From: Bacteroidaceae bacterium
GTDB lineage: Bacteria > Bacteroidota > Bacteroidia > Bacteroidales > Bacteroidaceae
Direction of reading: 5' to 3'
DNA: 36,499 nt
NCBI GenBank assembly: GCA_017556045.1
Contig: JAFZFF010000016.1
Span: 1 to 36,499, forward strand
The translations under genes and the position numbers were made by a program. The notes under the pieces were generated by a model, which had not been told where the DNA came from, made no database searches, and was given only the letters and a program-made list of their open reading frames with translations. This document shows, one piece after another, positions 23,136-31,053 of the stretch. The number at the start of each line of letters is the position of its first letter. Position 1 is the first letter of the stretch.

Positions 23136-24761
23136 ATGAAATGTCGTATGCTGCTACATCTACTTCTTGTCGCTGCCCTCTGCATGGGGTGTAGCGGTCG
23201 TGTCTCAATGCGTCAGCTTGAATGGCTTGAGGCGCAGCTTGACTCGGTGCCTGAGCTGGTGAGAGAGGCGCTCGACAGCATCCCCTCGGCTTCGCTCCGT
23301 GGCGAGGCTCGTGCGCTCTACGCCATCTTGCGCACGCAGGCCGACTACAAGTGCTATGAGCCGCTCACCTCTGATAGCCTCATACGCTACGCTACAGATT
23401 ATTACAGCAGGAGTCGCAAGAGCTACCGCGCTGCCATGGCATGGTACTCATTGGGGTGCGTATATACCGAACTGAAGAACGATGCTGCTGCCGTAGAGGC
23501 ATACCTGCAGGCTCAGAGCCTCTTCCCCGACACCACGGTACGGTACCATCGACTTTGTTATCAGAATCTTGGTCAGCATTATTTGAGGAAGAATATGGGC
23601 GATGAGGCTTTGACAGCTTATACCGCATATCATAATGTTACAAATGGGCAAGCTCATTTATATGCTGATATCGCGTTGGCTCAAGCCTATATCTATAAGA
23701 AGCAGCCAGAGCAGGCACGTGAGATTTTGGAGAATCTTTTGCTATATCAAGCTGAGATTGATACGCTTAGTTTAGAGACTATCCTTTTCGATTTAGGTAA
23801 GATAGAGTATACCTTCTCTAAGGATTATGACAAGGCTGATGCTTATTTTGATAGACTTATATTGCTCAATGGCATTGGTAAACCAGATGCAGTCTATTGG
23901 TTTAAGGGAGATATCGCAGAGTCTCGGGGAGAACTCGATACTGCTAAGTTTTACTATGAAAGGGCCATGCTGGGACATTATGACATATATTTGCAATACA
24001 ATTGCTCTCGTAACTTGCTTTATTTGATGTTGGATTCAGCTGCATCCCCAGAGTGTTACAGCAACCTCAGACGTTTCGAGCAGACGAGCGACTCTATCAA
24101 TCGTATCGAGCGTCGTACTGAGATTGACGATATCCGTACCGCCCATGCTATGGAACTGCATCAGCGTGAACTTGCCCAGCGACACCAGAGATTTTTATTT
24201 ATCTTTGTATGTTTGCTTGGTGTAGTCGTCATCGGTGTACTCCTTACCGAGCGTCGCCGCAAACAACACTACCTACGCCTACAGCAAGAGCTGCAGCGCA
24301 ACCAGGCAGAGATATACAAGATGTACGAGTCTATCGAGGCGAAACGCGACAATGGCTCACTTACCCGTGAGCAGATGTTGGTGCTCTATCGTGATAATAT
24401 TTCGAAGAGTGTAGTTCTCTTTAAGAGTAATCGCTGGGCCGATCGCCTACAACACCTGAGCGAGCAGCGCAGCAAGGATATCCCCTCCTTCACCATCAAG
24501 GAACGCGAGCAGCTGGCGGAGGCGCTGGAGCAATGCTTTATCAATGTCATCACCAACTTGCGCGATGAGGCAGCTAAGCATAATAGCCGTCTTAGCTCCG
24601 AAGATATACACCTCTGCCTCTATTTAGCGCTGGGTTATTCTACTGGTGTTATCCGCGAATGCCTGGCTGCCGCTTCTGACAATGTTATCAATCAGCGCAA
24701 GAAGCGTCTTGCAGGCAAACTTCCGGAGGATATTTTAGAATTATTCACGCATAATGCGTAG
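23136..24761 (+). CDS. TPR-repeat lipoprotein regulator with C-terminal HTH-like region
   Basis: 541 residues from the ATG at 23136; the frame extends to an ATG at 23121, but a promoter-like box overlaps those codons. MKCRMLLHLLLVAALCMGC is a lipoprotein signal with Cys19. TPR repeats (AMAWYSLGCVYTELKNDAAAV, YQNLGQHYLRKNMGDEAL, and others) run to about residue 320, followed by a transmembrane helix (about 352-373, FLFIFVCLLGVVVIGVLL), a coiled coil and a C-terminal HTH-like segment (LCLYLALGYSTGVIRECL...VINQRKKRLAGKL). The topology would put the TPRs outside and the HTH inside the cytoplasm. It sits directly upstream of the DUF3244-S74-subtilisin operon, its most likely target. It has the same layout as the protein at the left edge but is not a close copy. 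Confidence 0.83.
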   Translation: MKCRMLLHLLLVAALCMGCSGRVSMRQLEWLEAQLDSVPELVREALDSIPSASLRGEARALYAILRTQADYKCYEPLTSDSLIRYATDYYSRSRKSYRAAMAWYSLGCVYTELKNDAAAVEAYLQAQSLFPDTTVRYHRLCYQNLGQHYLRKNMGDEALTAYTAYHNVTNGQAHLYADIALAQAYIYKKQPEQAREILENLLLYQAEIDTLSLETILFDLGKIEYTFSKDYDKADAYFDRLILLNGIGKPDAVYWFKGDIAESRGELDTAKFYYERAMLGHYDIYLQYNCSRNLLYLMLDSAASPECYSNLRRFEQTSDSINRIERRTEIDDIRTAHAMELHQRELAQRHQRFLFIFVCLLGVVVIGVLLTERRRKQHYLRLQQELQRNQAEIYKMYESIEAKRDNGSLTREQMLVLYRDNISKSVVLFKSNRWADRLQHLSEQRSKDIPSFTIKEREQLAEALEQCFINVITNLRDEAAKHNSRLSSEDIHLCLYLALGYSTGVIRECLAAASDNVINQRKKRLAGKLPEDILELFTHNA

Positions 24762-24786
24762 AGTGTTGATTTGCAGATAGTTACTA

Positions 24787-24796
24787 CCCCCCCCCC
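24787..24796. repeat. Homopolymer tract of ten C
   Basis: Ten consecutive C in the gap between the TPR regulator and the DUF3244 operon, 32 bp upstream of the TTGTCACT repeats. Such tracts slip during replication. Confidence 0.8.
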
Positions 24797-24827
24797 TTAA
24801 AATTGGGAGAAAATATTGTCGTCGAAT

Positions 24828-24886
24828 TTGTCACTATTTTGTCACTGACTTTTTTCGTCTGATACGCTGCGGAAGGTATACTTTTG
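24828..24886 (+). promoter_or_regulatory. Promoter of the DUF3244 operon with paired TTGTCACT sites
   Basis: Two direct TTGTCACT copies (24828-24835 and 24839-24846) start 11 bp apart, so they face the same side of the helix. A T-rich -33-like stretch follows, then TACTTTTG (24879-24886) as -7 box, 27 bp ahead of the ATG. The same arrangement occurs at 30112-30169. Confidence 0.7.
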
Positions 24887-24912
24887 CAGCGTAACTTTTA
24901 ATTTTATACGCT

Positions 24913-25254
24913 ATGATGAAAAAAGTAATTATGCTCGCAGCGTTGCTTTGCTGCACACTTTCGGGTTTCGCGGAAAAGAAACCAATTAATATTGAGAGGG
25001 AAAAACGCCCGCACGAGCGTAGCGAGATACAGTTACCCGACGCTTCTATTGATGGGCAAGTACTCACCATTAGCTTTTTGGCGAGCTGTGATTTTGAAGT
25101 CTCAGTAGTGGATGCGTCGGGTGTAGTCGTTTATACCAGTGTGTACAGTTCGCAGGGTGCGGTCATCACATTGCCCAATCTGCCTGAAGGTGATTACAAG
25201 TTGGAGATAGAGGATACCGCTCATCTCTATAGTGGTGAATTCGTAATTGAGTGA
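24913..25254 (+). CDS. DUF3244 family small secreted protein
   Basis: 113 residues. The signal peptide is MMKKVIMLAALLCCTLSGFA; ATG codons at 24913 and 24916 are equally possible starts. The rest is a short Ig-like beta-sandwich (ISFLASCDFEVSVVDASGVVVYTSVYSS...LPNLPEGDYKLEIED) typical of the Bacteroidales DUF3244 family, whose function is unknown. It is the first gene of an apparent operon with a fibre protein, subtilisin and Asp-box protein; gaps are 34, 11 and 54 bp. The strong regulated promoter just upstream suggests a highly expressed periplasmic or surface product. Confidence 0.8.
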   Translation: MMKKVIMLAALLCCTLSGFAEKKPINIEREKRPHERSEIQLPDASIDGQVLTISFLASCDFEVSVVDASGVVVYTSVYSSQGAVITLPNLPEGDYKLEIEDTAHLYSGEFVIE

Positions 25255-25288
25255 TCCTTTTTTATTAACTTTTTAATTTAATACGATT

Positions 25289-26533
25289 ATGAAAAAGAGA
25301 TTTTTATCGATGCTTTTGGTGGCATCATGCTTTGGAGTTGCTAATGCACAATTAATCGTTGATGAGAATGGTAAGGTCGGTATCGGAGTAGAAGACGACG
25401 TAGAGTTAAACTCTTCTTTGAATGTAAACACAGCAGGCGCATCGTATACAGCGGTACATATCAATCCCAATAATACAACCCAAAGAACAGGTTTGTATGT
25501 CGGAAGAACAGGACTAACCCCATCAGACGGATATCAGGTAGCTGGGCATTTTCAAATACAAAGAGTAGCAGCAAACAAACTCTCTATTGGACTTCTTTCA
25601 CGTGCGACAAGTAGTACGTTGGCCAATGTTGGACGCAGTTTTGGTATTATGGCATATGCGGGTAATGCAACGCATGGGTACAATTATGGTGTATTTGGAG
25701 TTTTAAGTGGAACGGCTAATGGTGCAGGAGTCTATGGTTCTACAAATTCTGAAGAAAACGGAACAGATACAGGTGGCCGATACGCAGGCTTCTTCAATGG
25801 AGATGTGCACACAACTGGTACGTTGACAGCTAAGGAATATACAACCCTATCAGACTATCGCGTTAAAAGAAACATACAATCTGTAACTGCGAACAATAGT
25901 CCGCTTGACAATTTGATGGGGATGAATGTTGTTGAATATAATTATATTGATGTGGAAGCCGCAATTGCAGCGTCAGAGGTCTCTGATACATTGCAAACAA
26001 CTAGACGTGCGTTATCTGAAGAGGCAAAGAAAGAGTTGGACGAAATACATTATGGATTGATAGCACAAGAGCTTCAGACAATTTACCCCAATTTGGTTAA
26101 GGAAGGACGTAGTGGCTACTTAACCATCAATTATATTGAGATTATTCCCCTACTCATCAGCTCTATTCAAGAATTAAAAACAGAAATCGACATGTTAAAG
26201 GGCGATAGTTCTCCTGTAAAGAAGTCGGCTTCTCGCTCTGCAGAGAATGAAGATACAGATATCGATGCCGTAGTGAATACTCTTTATCAGAATGAGCCCA
26301 ATCCCTTTACTGTAAGCACTGTTATCCGCTGCGATGTAGCAGATGAGGTGGCAAAAGCAGACCTCTACATCTATACAATGAATGGTGAGCAGATTGCTGA
26401 ATATACTGTTGCTGAGCGTGGCGAGACAAGCGTTACCATCGATGGCGGTAGCCTCAATGCAGGCATGTATCTCTATGCACTTGTTGCCGATGGTAAGGTG
26501 ATTGACACCAAACGAATGATATTGACCAAGTAA
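25289..26533 (+). CDS. Fibre-like surface protein with S74 chaperone domain and T9SS sorting domain
   Basis: 414 residues with signal peptide MKKRFLSMLLVASCFGVANA. Residues 20-185 are a glycine- and asparagine-rich beta passenger (GVFGVLSGTANGAGVYGST). Residues about 190-300 match the intramolecular chaperone of endosialidase (peptidase S74): LSDYRVKRNI with the usual Ser-Asp start, HYGLIAQELQTIYPNLV and YIEIIPLLISSIQELK. This domain trimerises phage tail spikes and fibres and can cut itself off. Residues about 335-414 are a type A T9SS C-terminal domain (NEPNPFTVSTVIRCDV...LYIYTMNGEQI...LNAGMYLYALVADGK), which would send the protein across the outer membrane and be removed by the PorU-type sortase. 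An S74 domain in the middle followed by a sorting domain is unusual in layout, because S74 is normally last. Function is unknown; an adhesin or surface fibre is likely. Confidence 0.82.
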   Translation: MKKRFLSMLLVASCFGVANAQLIVDENGKVGIGVEDDVELNSSLNVNTAGASYTAVHINPNNTTQRTGLYVGRTGLTPSDGYQVAGHFQIQRVAANKLSIGLLSRATSSTLANVGRSFGIMAYAGNATHGYNYGVFGVLSGTANGAGVYGSTNSEENGTDTGGRYAGFFNGDVHTTGTLTAKEYTTLSDYRVKRNIQSVTANNSPLDNLMGMNVVEYNYIDVEAAIAASEVSDTLQTTRRALSEEAKKELDEIHYGLIAQELQTIYPNLVKEGRSGYLTINYIEIIPLLISSIQELKTEIDMLKGDSSPVKKSASRSAENEDTDIDAVVNTLYQNEPNPFTVSTVIRCDVADEVAKADLYIYTMNGEQIAEYTVAERGETSVTIDGGSLNAGMYLYALVADGKVIDTKRMILTK

Positions 26534-26544
26534 ATCGTACCACT

Positions 26545-28431
26545 ATGAGACGATATATATCACTCCTATTAGGCATATTGGGCTTTGTCCCAATAATTGC
26601 CCAGCAAAGCGACTACTACTATTACTATAACGGTGAACGTATAGACCTGACGGTTGACTCCACTCGATTGTTCGTAGTATCTGAAGGAGAGTTTCAGCCT
26701 CAAAGTACAGCACGAGCAAACGCCATAAAGTATAATATTAGTAAATCAGCAAGAAGCTATGTGTACAATAATGTAGTGCCTTTGCAGAAACAACGTACCG
26801 TAACGCCAGAAGTGTATTTTTCCACCTTGGATGTTCTCGAGGGTACAACCGCTTCGCAATATAGTGCCTTGATTGATAAGGTAAAGGAAGAGAAGAATGT
26901 ATGGCAGGTGCTTCCATCGTTCACATCAAATGGAAAACCTTTAAATGTAACTAATAATTTCTATGTCGAATTGAAATCTGCAGATGATTTTACTAAACTT
27001 CAGCAGATGGCAGTACAGTATGGTTTGCAGATTATTGGGAACAATGAGTTTATGCCTTTATGGTATACATTGTCGTGTAATGCCATTTCCTCGGTGAATT
27101 CAATCGAGGCAGCGAATTTGTTTCTAGAATCTCAACTATTTGCCTGCAGTGAACCTGAGTTGCTACATAGTGTGGACTTGTATTCTGATCCAGATAATGA
27201 TGAACCATATATAAATGATTACTATTATCCAGTTCAATGGAATCTTAAGAATATAGGACAATATGGAAGTATTGCTGGTATTGATATCAATGTAGAAGGA
27301 GCTTGGGAAATAACAAAAGGGAATGGTGTAGTCGTTGCGGTATTTGATGAAGGTTCACACATGAGTCATGCTGACCTAAATAATCAGTTTTCGAAAAGTT
27401 ATGATGCCGTAACGGGGAACTCCTATTCTGTCATCTTGGATAGATCTTCTCATGGGACAAATTGTGCTGGTGTTATAGGAGCGATACAAAATAACGGAAT
27501 AGGTTCAAGCGGTGTAGCTCCTGAGGTGGAACTGATGGATATTAGTATAAATCTTAATATTACAAATGGTTTTTCCAGCCAACAGGCTGCGAATGGCTTT
27601 TGCTGGGCAAAGAGAGAGGGTGCAGATATAATAAGCTGCTCATGGGGAGGAGTAAATCATTGTAAGATAATAGATAGTGCCATCAATCAAGCTTTGTGTG
27701 ACGGACGTGATGGTAATGGATGTATTATTGTTTTCGCTGCAGGAAATGATGGCTTATCCACTATCGAATACCCAGGTAGTAGTAATCCTAAGATTATTGC
27801 TGTAGGTGGTATCACACCGATGGGAAAGCGTGCAGTAGGTATTGACGATTTAGGTGATGGAACAAGCGTTGGCCTTTACAGTAACTACGGAGAACTGTTA
27901 GATGTTGTGGCTCCTTCTATCCTTATTCCAACAACATCAGTCTTCGTTGATGAATGGGGGTTCCCATTTGATAGATATAAGTCTGAATTTGATGGAACTT
28001 CTGCAGCTTGCCCTCATGTCGCTGGCGTAGCAGCCTTGATGCTGAGTGTCAATCCTAATTTGACAGTTGAAGACGTTGAGTACATTATTGGGAAGACAGC
28101 GCGCAGGGTGAGACCTGATTTATACACATATCAGAAAGACTCAATTCATGCGCACGGAAAATGGAATATTGAAATGGGGTATGGTTTGATTGATGCTACT
28201 GCTGCTGTTAAAATGGCACAAAAGTATCATATGACGACCTATGTGGAATATATAGAAGTTAACACTGGTGAGCATGAATATTTTGGTAATTCATATGTGG
28301 AAATAGAAAATGTGACGGTCAATCCTGGTGGGCAACTTCATATTGATGAAGAAAAGAGGGCTATTCTCAAATCTTCTGTGCAAGTTAAAAGAGGAGGCCA
28401 TTTTACAATATATAACACACCGGTGCAATAA
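26545..28431 (+). CDS. Subtilisin-family (S8) serine protease, secreted
   Basis: 628 residues with signal peptide MRRYISLLLGILGFVPIIAQ. A propeptide-like region (about 22-215, with a tyrosine-rich start DYYYYYNGERIDLTV) precedes the S8 domain. The catalytic triad is present: Asp in VVVAVFDEGSHMSHADL (DEG in place of the more common DTG/DSG), His in SSHGTNCAGVIGA and Ser in DGTSAACPHVAG, with the oxyanion Asn in IVFAAGNDG. A short beta-rich tail (about 560-628) follows. It is the third gene of the operon, 11 bp after the fibre protein. In Bacteroidetes such proteases often process surface or secreted partners, so neighbours in the operon are candidate substrates; this is inferred. Confidence 0.88.
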   Translation: MRRYISLLLGILGFVPIIAQQSDYYYYYNGERIDLTVDSTRLFVVSEGEFQPQSTARANAIKYNISKSARSYVYNNVVPLQKQRTVTPEVYFSTLDVLEGTTASQYSALIDKVKEEKNVWQVLPSFTSNGKPLNVTNNFYVELKSADDFTKLQQMAVQYGLQIIGNNEFMPLWYTLSCNAISSVNSIEAANLFLESQLFACSEPELLHSVDLYSDPDNDEPYINDYYYPVQWNLKNIGQYGSIAGIDINVEGAWEITKGNGVVVAVFDEGSHMSHADLNNQFSKSYDAVTGNSYSVILDRSSHGTNCAGVIGAIQNNGIGSSGVAPEVELMDISINLNITNGFSSQQAANGFCWAKREGADIISCSWGGVNHCKIIDSAINQALCDGRDGNGCIIVFAAGNDGLSTIEYPGSSNPKIIAVGGITPMGKRAVGIDDLGDGTSVGLYSNYGELLDVVAPSILIPTTSVFVDEWGFPFDRYKSEFDGTSAACPHVAGVAALMLSVNPNLTVEDVEYIIGKTARRVRPDLYTYQKDSIHAHGKWNIEMGYGLIDATAAVKMAQKYHMTTYVEYIEVNTGEHEYFGNSYVEIENVTVNPGGQLHIDEEKRAILKSSVQVKRGGHFTIYNTPVQ

Positions 28432-28485
28432 GTTTTTATTAATCTTTATACCTTAGAGTTCTAGAATACTTATGTTATAATTATT

Positions 28486-29667
28486 ATGAAAATAACATTG
28501 ATGTTTCTTCTCTTTACATTCTGTACAGTGCAGAATATGAAAGCTCAGCTCACCTCTCTTGGCTTGGTGGAAGAGAGCAATATAGCTAACGTTAATAAAG
28601 ACGGATATATGAATTTTATTCCCGAATTGTCTTTTGTGGATGATTATTTGTATGTCGCTACACCCAAAGGGGTATATAGAATTCCGTATAAATCACAAGC
28701 TGAATGGGAGAAGCTACCTTTGACGGACGAATTGGTCTTGGATTTTGCAGTACGTGGCGATACTCTGATCGTCCTTACACGAAGTCAGCTGTTGTACTCT
28801 TTGGATGGAGGCAAAACGGCAGATGTGTATTCTGCTGCTGATATTGCCAGTGAAGGCTATAATCCTACGTTAGTAGGAATGGGAATTCACCCAAACAATG
28901 CCGCAGATATTTTTATTGTGACAAAAGGCTCTGGATTGTGGCGTACCTATGATATTGGTTCGGGATGGGTAGAGATTATAGGGAATAATAAGCAACATGT
29001 ATCTTTGACGAGATTATTTTATAGTCCTCATGATACGAACCACCTCGTAGGATTATACAACAACCCGATGATAGATTGTGCAGAACTTTTTTTTAGTCGT
29101 GATGGTGGTATTGAATGGAAATTTGGGGCAGGGGAATACATGCCTAGAAACATCTCTCAGGCTCTAAGCATTGCTTTTCATCCCACAAACGTGAACAATG
29201 TGGTAGCTTGTGGTCATAGCCTATATGCAATATCTGATGATGGAGGCGCTTCATGGTCTGCCATTACTGAGCCTAATGGCAGAGACTGTGTGGCCAATAT
29301 TACCGATGTGCAATTTGATTTGAGAAACTCCGATGTATTGTATGGTGCAGATTGGTTCATATCCAAGAAAAATACCACCACCGTACTTCGCAGCACTGAC
29401 GGTGGATACACATGGGAGACATTTTTTAGTGAGTCCATTGCTCCCAATGCCCATGTGCTCAGCTTCGATATGAAGGACAATCTTCTTGCTCTATACACTT
29501 TCTCTGGTGGTATCTATCTGCTCGATGTAGATGCCGTAGAGGCTTCTATCTCGACTGTACAGACCGATGTAACCACCACCTACTACGACTTGATGGGCCG
29601 CCCCGTAGCTCACCCCACACGTGGCATCTATATTAAGGAAGGGAAGAAAGTAGTAATCGGGCAATAG
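28486..29667 (+). CDS. Secreted Asp-box (BNR/sortilin-like) propeller protein with T9SS-like tail
   Basis: 393 residues with signal peptide MKITLMFLLFTFCTVQNMKA. Repeated Asp-box turns are visible: SLDGGKTAD, SRDGGIEWKF, SDDGGASWSA and STDGGYTWET, spaced as in a seven-bladed propeller of the sortilin/YCF48 kind. It lacks the sialidase arginine triad, so it is probably a binding protein rather than an enzyme. The C-terminus YYDLMGRPVAHPTRGIYI...GKKVVIGQ is the same tail seen in the two M60 peptidases. It is the last gene of the DUF3244 operon, 54 bp after the subtilisin. No convincing terminator hairpin was found right after the stop. Confidence 0.72.
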   Translation: MKITLMFLLFTFCTVQNMKAQLTSLGLVEESNIANVNKDGYMNFIPELSFVDDYLYVATPKGVYRIPYKSQAEWEKLPLTDELVLDFAVRGDTLIVLTRSQLLYSLDGGKTADVYSAADIASEGYNPTLVGMGIHPNNAADIFIVTKGSGLWRTYDIGSGWVEIIGNNKQHVSLTRLFYSPHDTNHLVGLYNNPMIDCAELFFSRDGGIEWKFGAGEYMPRNISQALSIAFHPTNVNNVVACGHSLYAISDDGGASWSAITEPNGRDCVANITDVQFDLRNSDVLYGADWFISKKNTTTVLRSTDGGYTWETFFSESIAPNAHVLSFDMKDNLLALYTFSGGIYLLDVDAVEASISTVQTDVTTTYYDLMGRPVAHPTRGIYIKEGKKVVIGQ

Positions 29668-29709
29668 TCCGAAGACTACTTTCTAACGATGACGTTAACG
29701 CTGACTCCT

Positions 29710-30001
29710 TCATTCCAATGGCGCATCGAGAAATAGCTGCTCAAGCTTGCGTGGCTCCTGTGCTGTATGTGATGACTCCTTTGTGAACCTAAAGGTTCAG
29801 CCGTCGCAACCGACGCCAAACCGAGAGCAGAGATAAGCTTGCTTAACCTATGCGGAGGTGCGAAGGAGGGAAACTGCAAGTTAACTGACGCTTTCATACC
29901 GCGTCGGCATGCAGCGCAGGAGTCTGCAGTATACCTTGATGGAGTGTTGTTTCCTTTAAGGAGACTGTAGTAAGTTACTCGGCTGATGTGGGCCTCTCGG
30001 C
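29710..30001 (-). pseudogene. Decayed small HTH gene, copy 2, interrupted by a repeat
   Basis: Reading the minus strand, pieces match the HTH pseudogene at 33820-34058: REAHISRVTYYSLLKGNNT at the right end and SHTAQEPRKLEQLFLDAPLE before a stop at 29710. The start is missing, and homology ends near 30001. A piece of about 128 bp (about 29780-29907) lies in the middle. The HTH part and C-terminal part are in different frames, as in the other copy. The rest of the 29668-30219 gap holds the promoter at 30112-30169. Confidence 0.65.
29780..29907. repeat. About 128-bp palindromic insertion in the HTH pseudogene
   Basis: Present here but absent from the other copy of the pseudogene. It holds a small hairpin (AACCT/AGGTT) and CGTCGCAACCGACGC (29802-29816), the exact inverse of 8586-8600. 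Its right end, read in reverse, begins CCGACGCG...ATGA like the 8572 element, so both belong to one intergenic repeat family. Borders are approximate. Confidence 0.5.
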
Positions 30002-30111
30002 GCTATCGTTAATTATTCAATTCTTTAGATATTTGTTGCCTATTCTTAACTTGCTGTTTGCTAGTGATTTACGATGGCCTGTCGAATCTATTCAATACAC
30101 CCATCCTGCAA

Positions 30112-30169
30112 TTGTCACTATTTTGTCACTAACATTTTTAGCCTACTATACCACAGACCTTTACTTTTG
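30112..30169 (+). promoter_or_regulatory. Promoter of the methyltransferase-TIR genes with paired TTGTCACT sites
   Basis: TTGTCACT at 30112-30119 and 30123-30130 (11 bp period), a T-rich stretch, then TACTTTTG at 30162-30169. The distance from second repeat to -7 box is 31 bp against 32 bp at 24846-24879. Bases after the -7 box are also alike (GCGTA, then T-rich). Confidence 0.7.
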
Positions 30170-30219
30170 TTGCGTATTTTTATTACATATATTTTATAAA
30201 CCTCAAATACACGAGAAAG

Positions 30220-31005
30220 ATGCAAGAAAGACATTCCGATTACGAGCAATACTTTCGAGAAAGCGAGAAGTCTTGTCTAAAATATTATCTGCCATATCTG
30301 AAAGAACAGACTTCACTATCTATGGGGAATAAAATAAATATTCTTGAAGTTGGATGTGGCTTAGGCGGAAATCTTGCTCCTTTCGCTAAATTGGGCTGTA
30401 ATGTCAAAGGTGTCGATATAGATTCTTTGTCTATTAGTTGGGCAAAGAAACTATTCCAAAAATACAATTTGGATGGCACTTTTGTTAGTTGTGATATACA
30501 TGAATACAAAGATTGCAGCAACTATCAAATCATCATGTTACATGACGCAATAGAGCATATTTCAAACAAAAAAAAACTAATGCTTCGCTTACGAGAACTA
30601 TTGCCTGAAGACGGTGTATTATATATTGCGTTCCCTGCTTGGTGTATGCCTTTTGGTGGTCATCAGCAAGTATCTCGGACAAAATTTGTGTCACGATGTC
30701 CTTTTATTCATCTACTTCCTCAAAATGTATTCGTATGGTTGCTCCGCCATTTAGGAGAACCCGAAGCTGTTATTCAAGATTTTCTTAATATAAAACGTAC
30801 AAGGATGAGCATACAACAATTCCAAAGGCTCTGCACTGATACAGATTTCGAGGTTATTCACAGGAGGTTATATTTTATTAATCCTCATTATGAAATGAAG
30901 TTCGGTTTGAAACCTCGAATACTGTGGGGTTGTATCTCAAGTATCCCTTACGTCCGTGATTTTTTCAGCACATCGTGTCATTATCTGATACGCAAAAAGT
31001 CTTAG
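30220..31005 (+). CDS. Class I SAM-dependent methyltransferase
   Basis: 261 residues, no signal peptide, so cytoplasmic. The Rossmann methyltransferase motifs are present: motif I ILEVGCGLGGN (about 42-52), the acidic VDID at the end of beta2, a CDIHEY turn and post-motif LHDAIEHISNKKKLMLRLRELLPEDGVLYIAFP. This pattern is typical of methyltransferase type 11/12 enzymes acting on small molecules, lipids or sugars; no target-recognition domain or DNA-methylase catalytic motif (NPPY, PC) was seen. A purine-rich GAGAAAG lies ahead of the ATG. The codons are AT-rich compared with the left half of the window. The TIR gene follows after 48 bp without a terminator, so the two may form an operon; a functional link is unproven. 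Confidence 0.8.
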   Translation: MQERHSDYEQYFRESEKSCLKYYLPYLKEQTSLSMGNKINILEVGCGLGGNLAPFAKLGCNVKGVDIDSLSISWAKKLFQKYNLDGTFVSCDIHEYKDCSNYQIIMLHDAIEHISNKKKLMLRLRELLPEDGVLYIAFPAWCMPFGGHQQVSRTKFVSRCPFIHLLPQNVFVWLLRHLGEPEAVIQDFLNIKRTRMSIQQFQRLCTDTDFEVIHRRLYFINPHYEMKFGLKPRILWGCISSIPYVRDFFSTSCHYLIRKKS

Positions 31006-31053
31006 CAAATATCAAACAAACCATCTTTTACAATTCTATAAATATTAATCTTT

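Noticed and set aside
28486-29667. Second sialidase
   Set aside because: Asp-boxes are present, but the RIP-type arginine and other active-site residues of GH33 are missing.
29676-29897. Open frame of 73 codons on the minus strand
   Set aside because: It runs through the repeat insertion and the wrong frame of the decayed HTH gene.
30220-31005. DNA methyltransferase of a restriction-modification system
   Set aside because: It has the SAM-binding motif but no NPPY/DPPY or PC catalytic motif and no target-recognition domain, and no endonuclease gene is adjacent.
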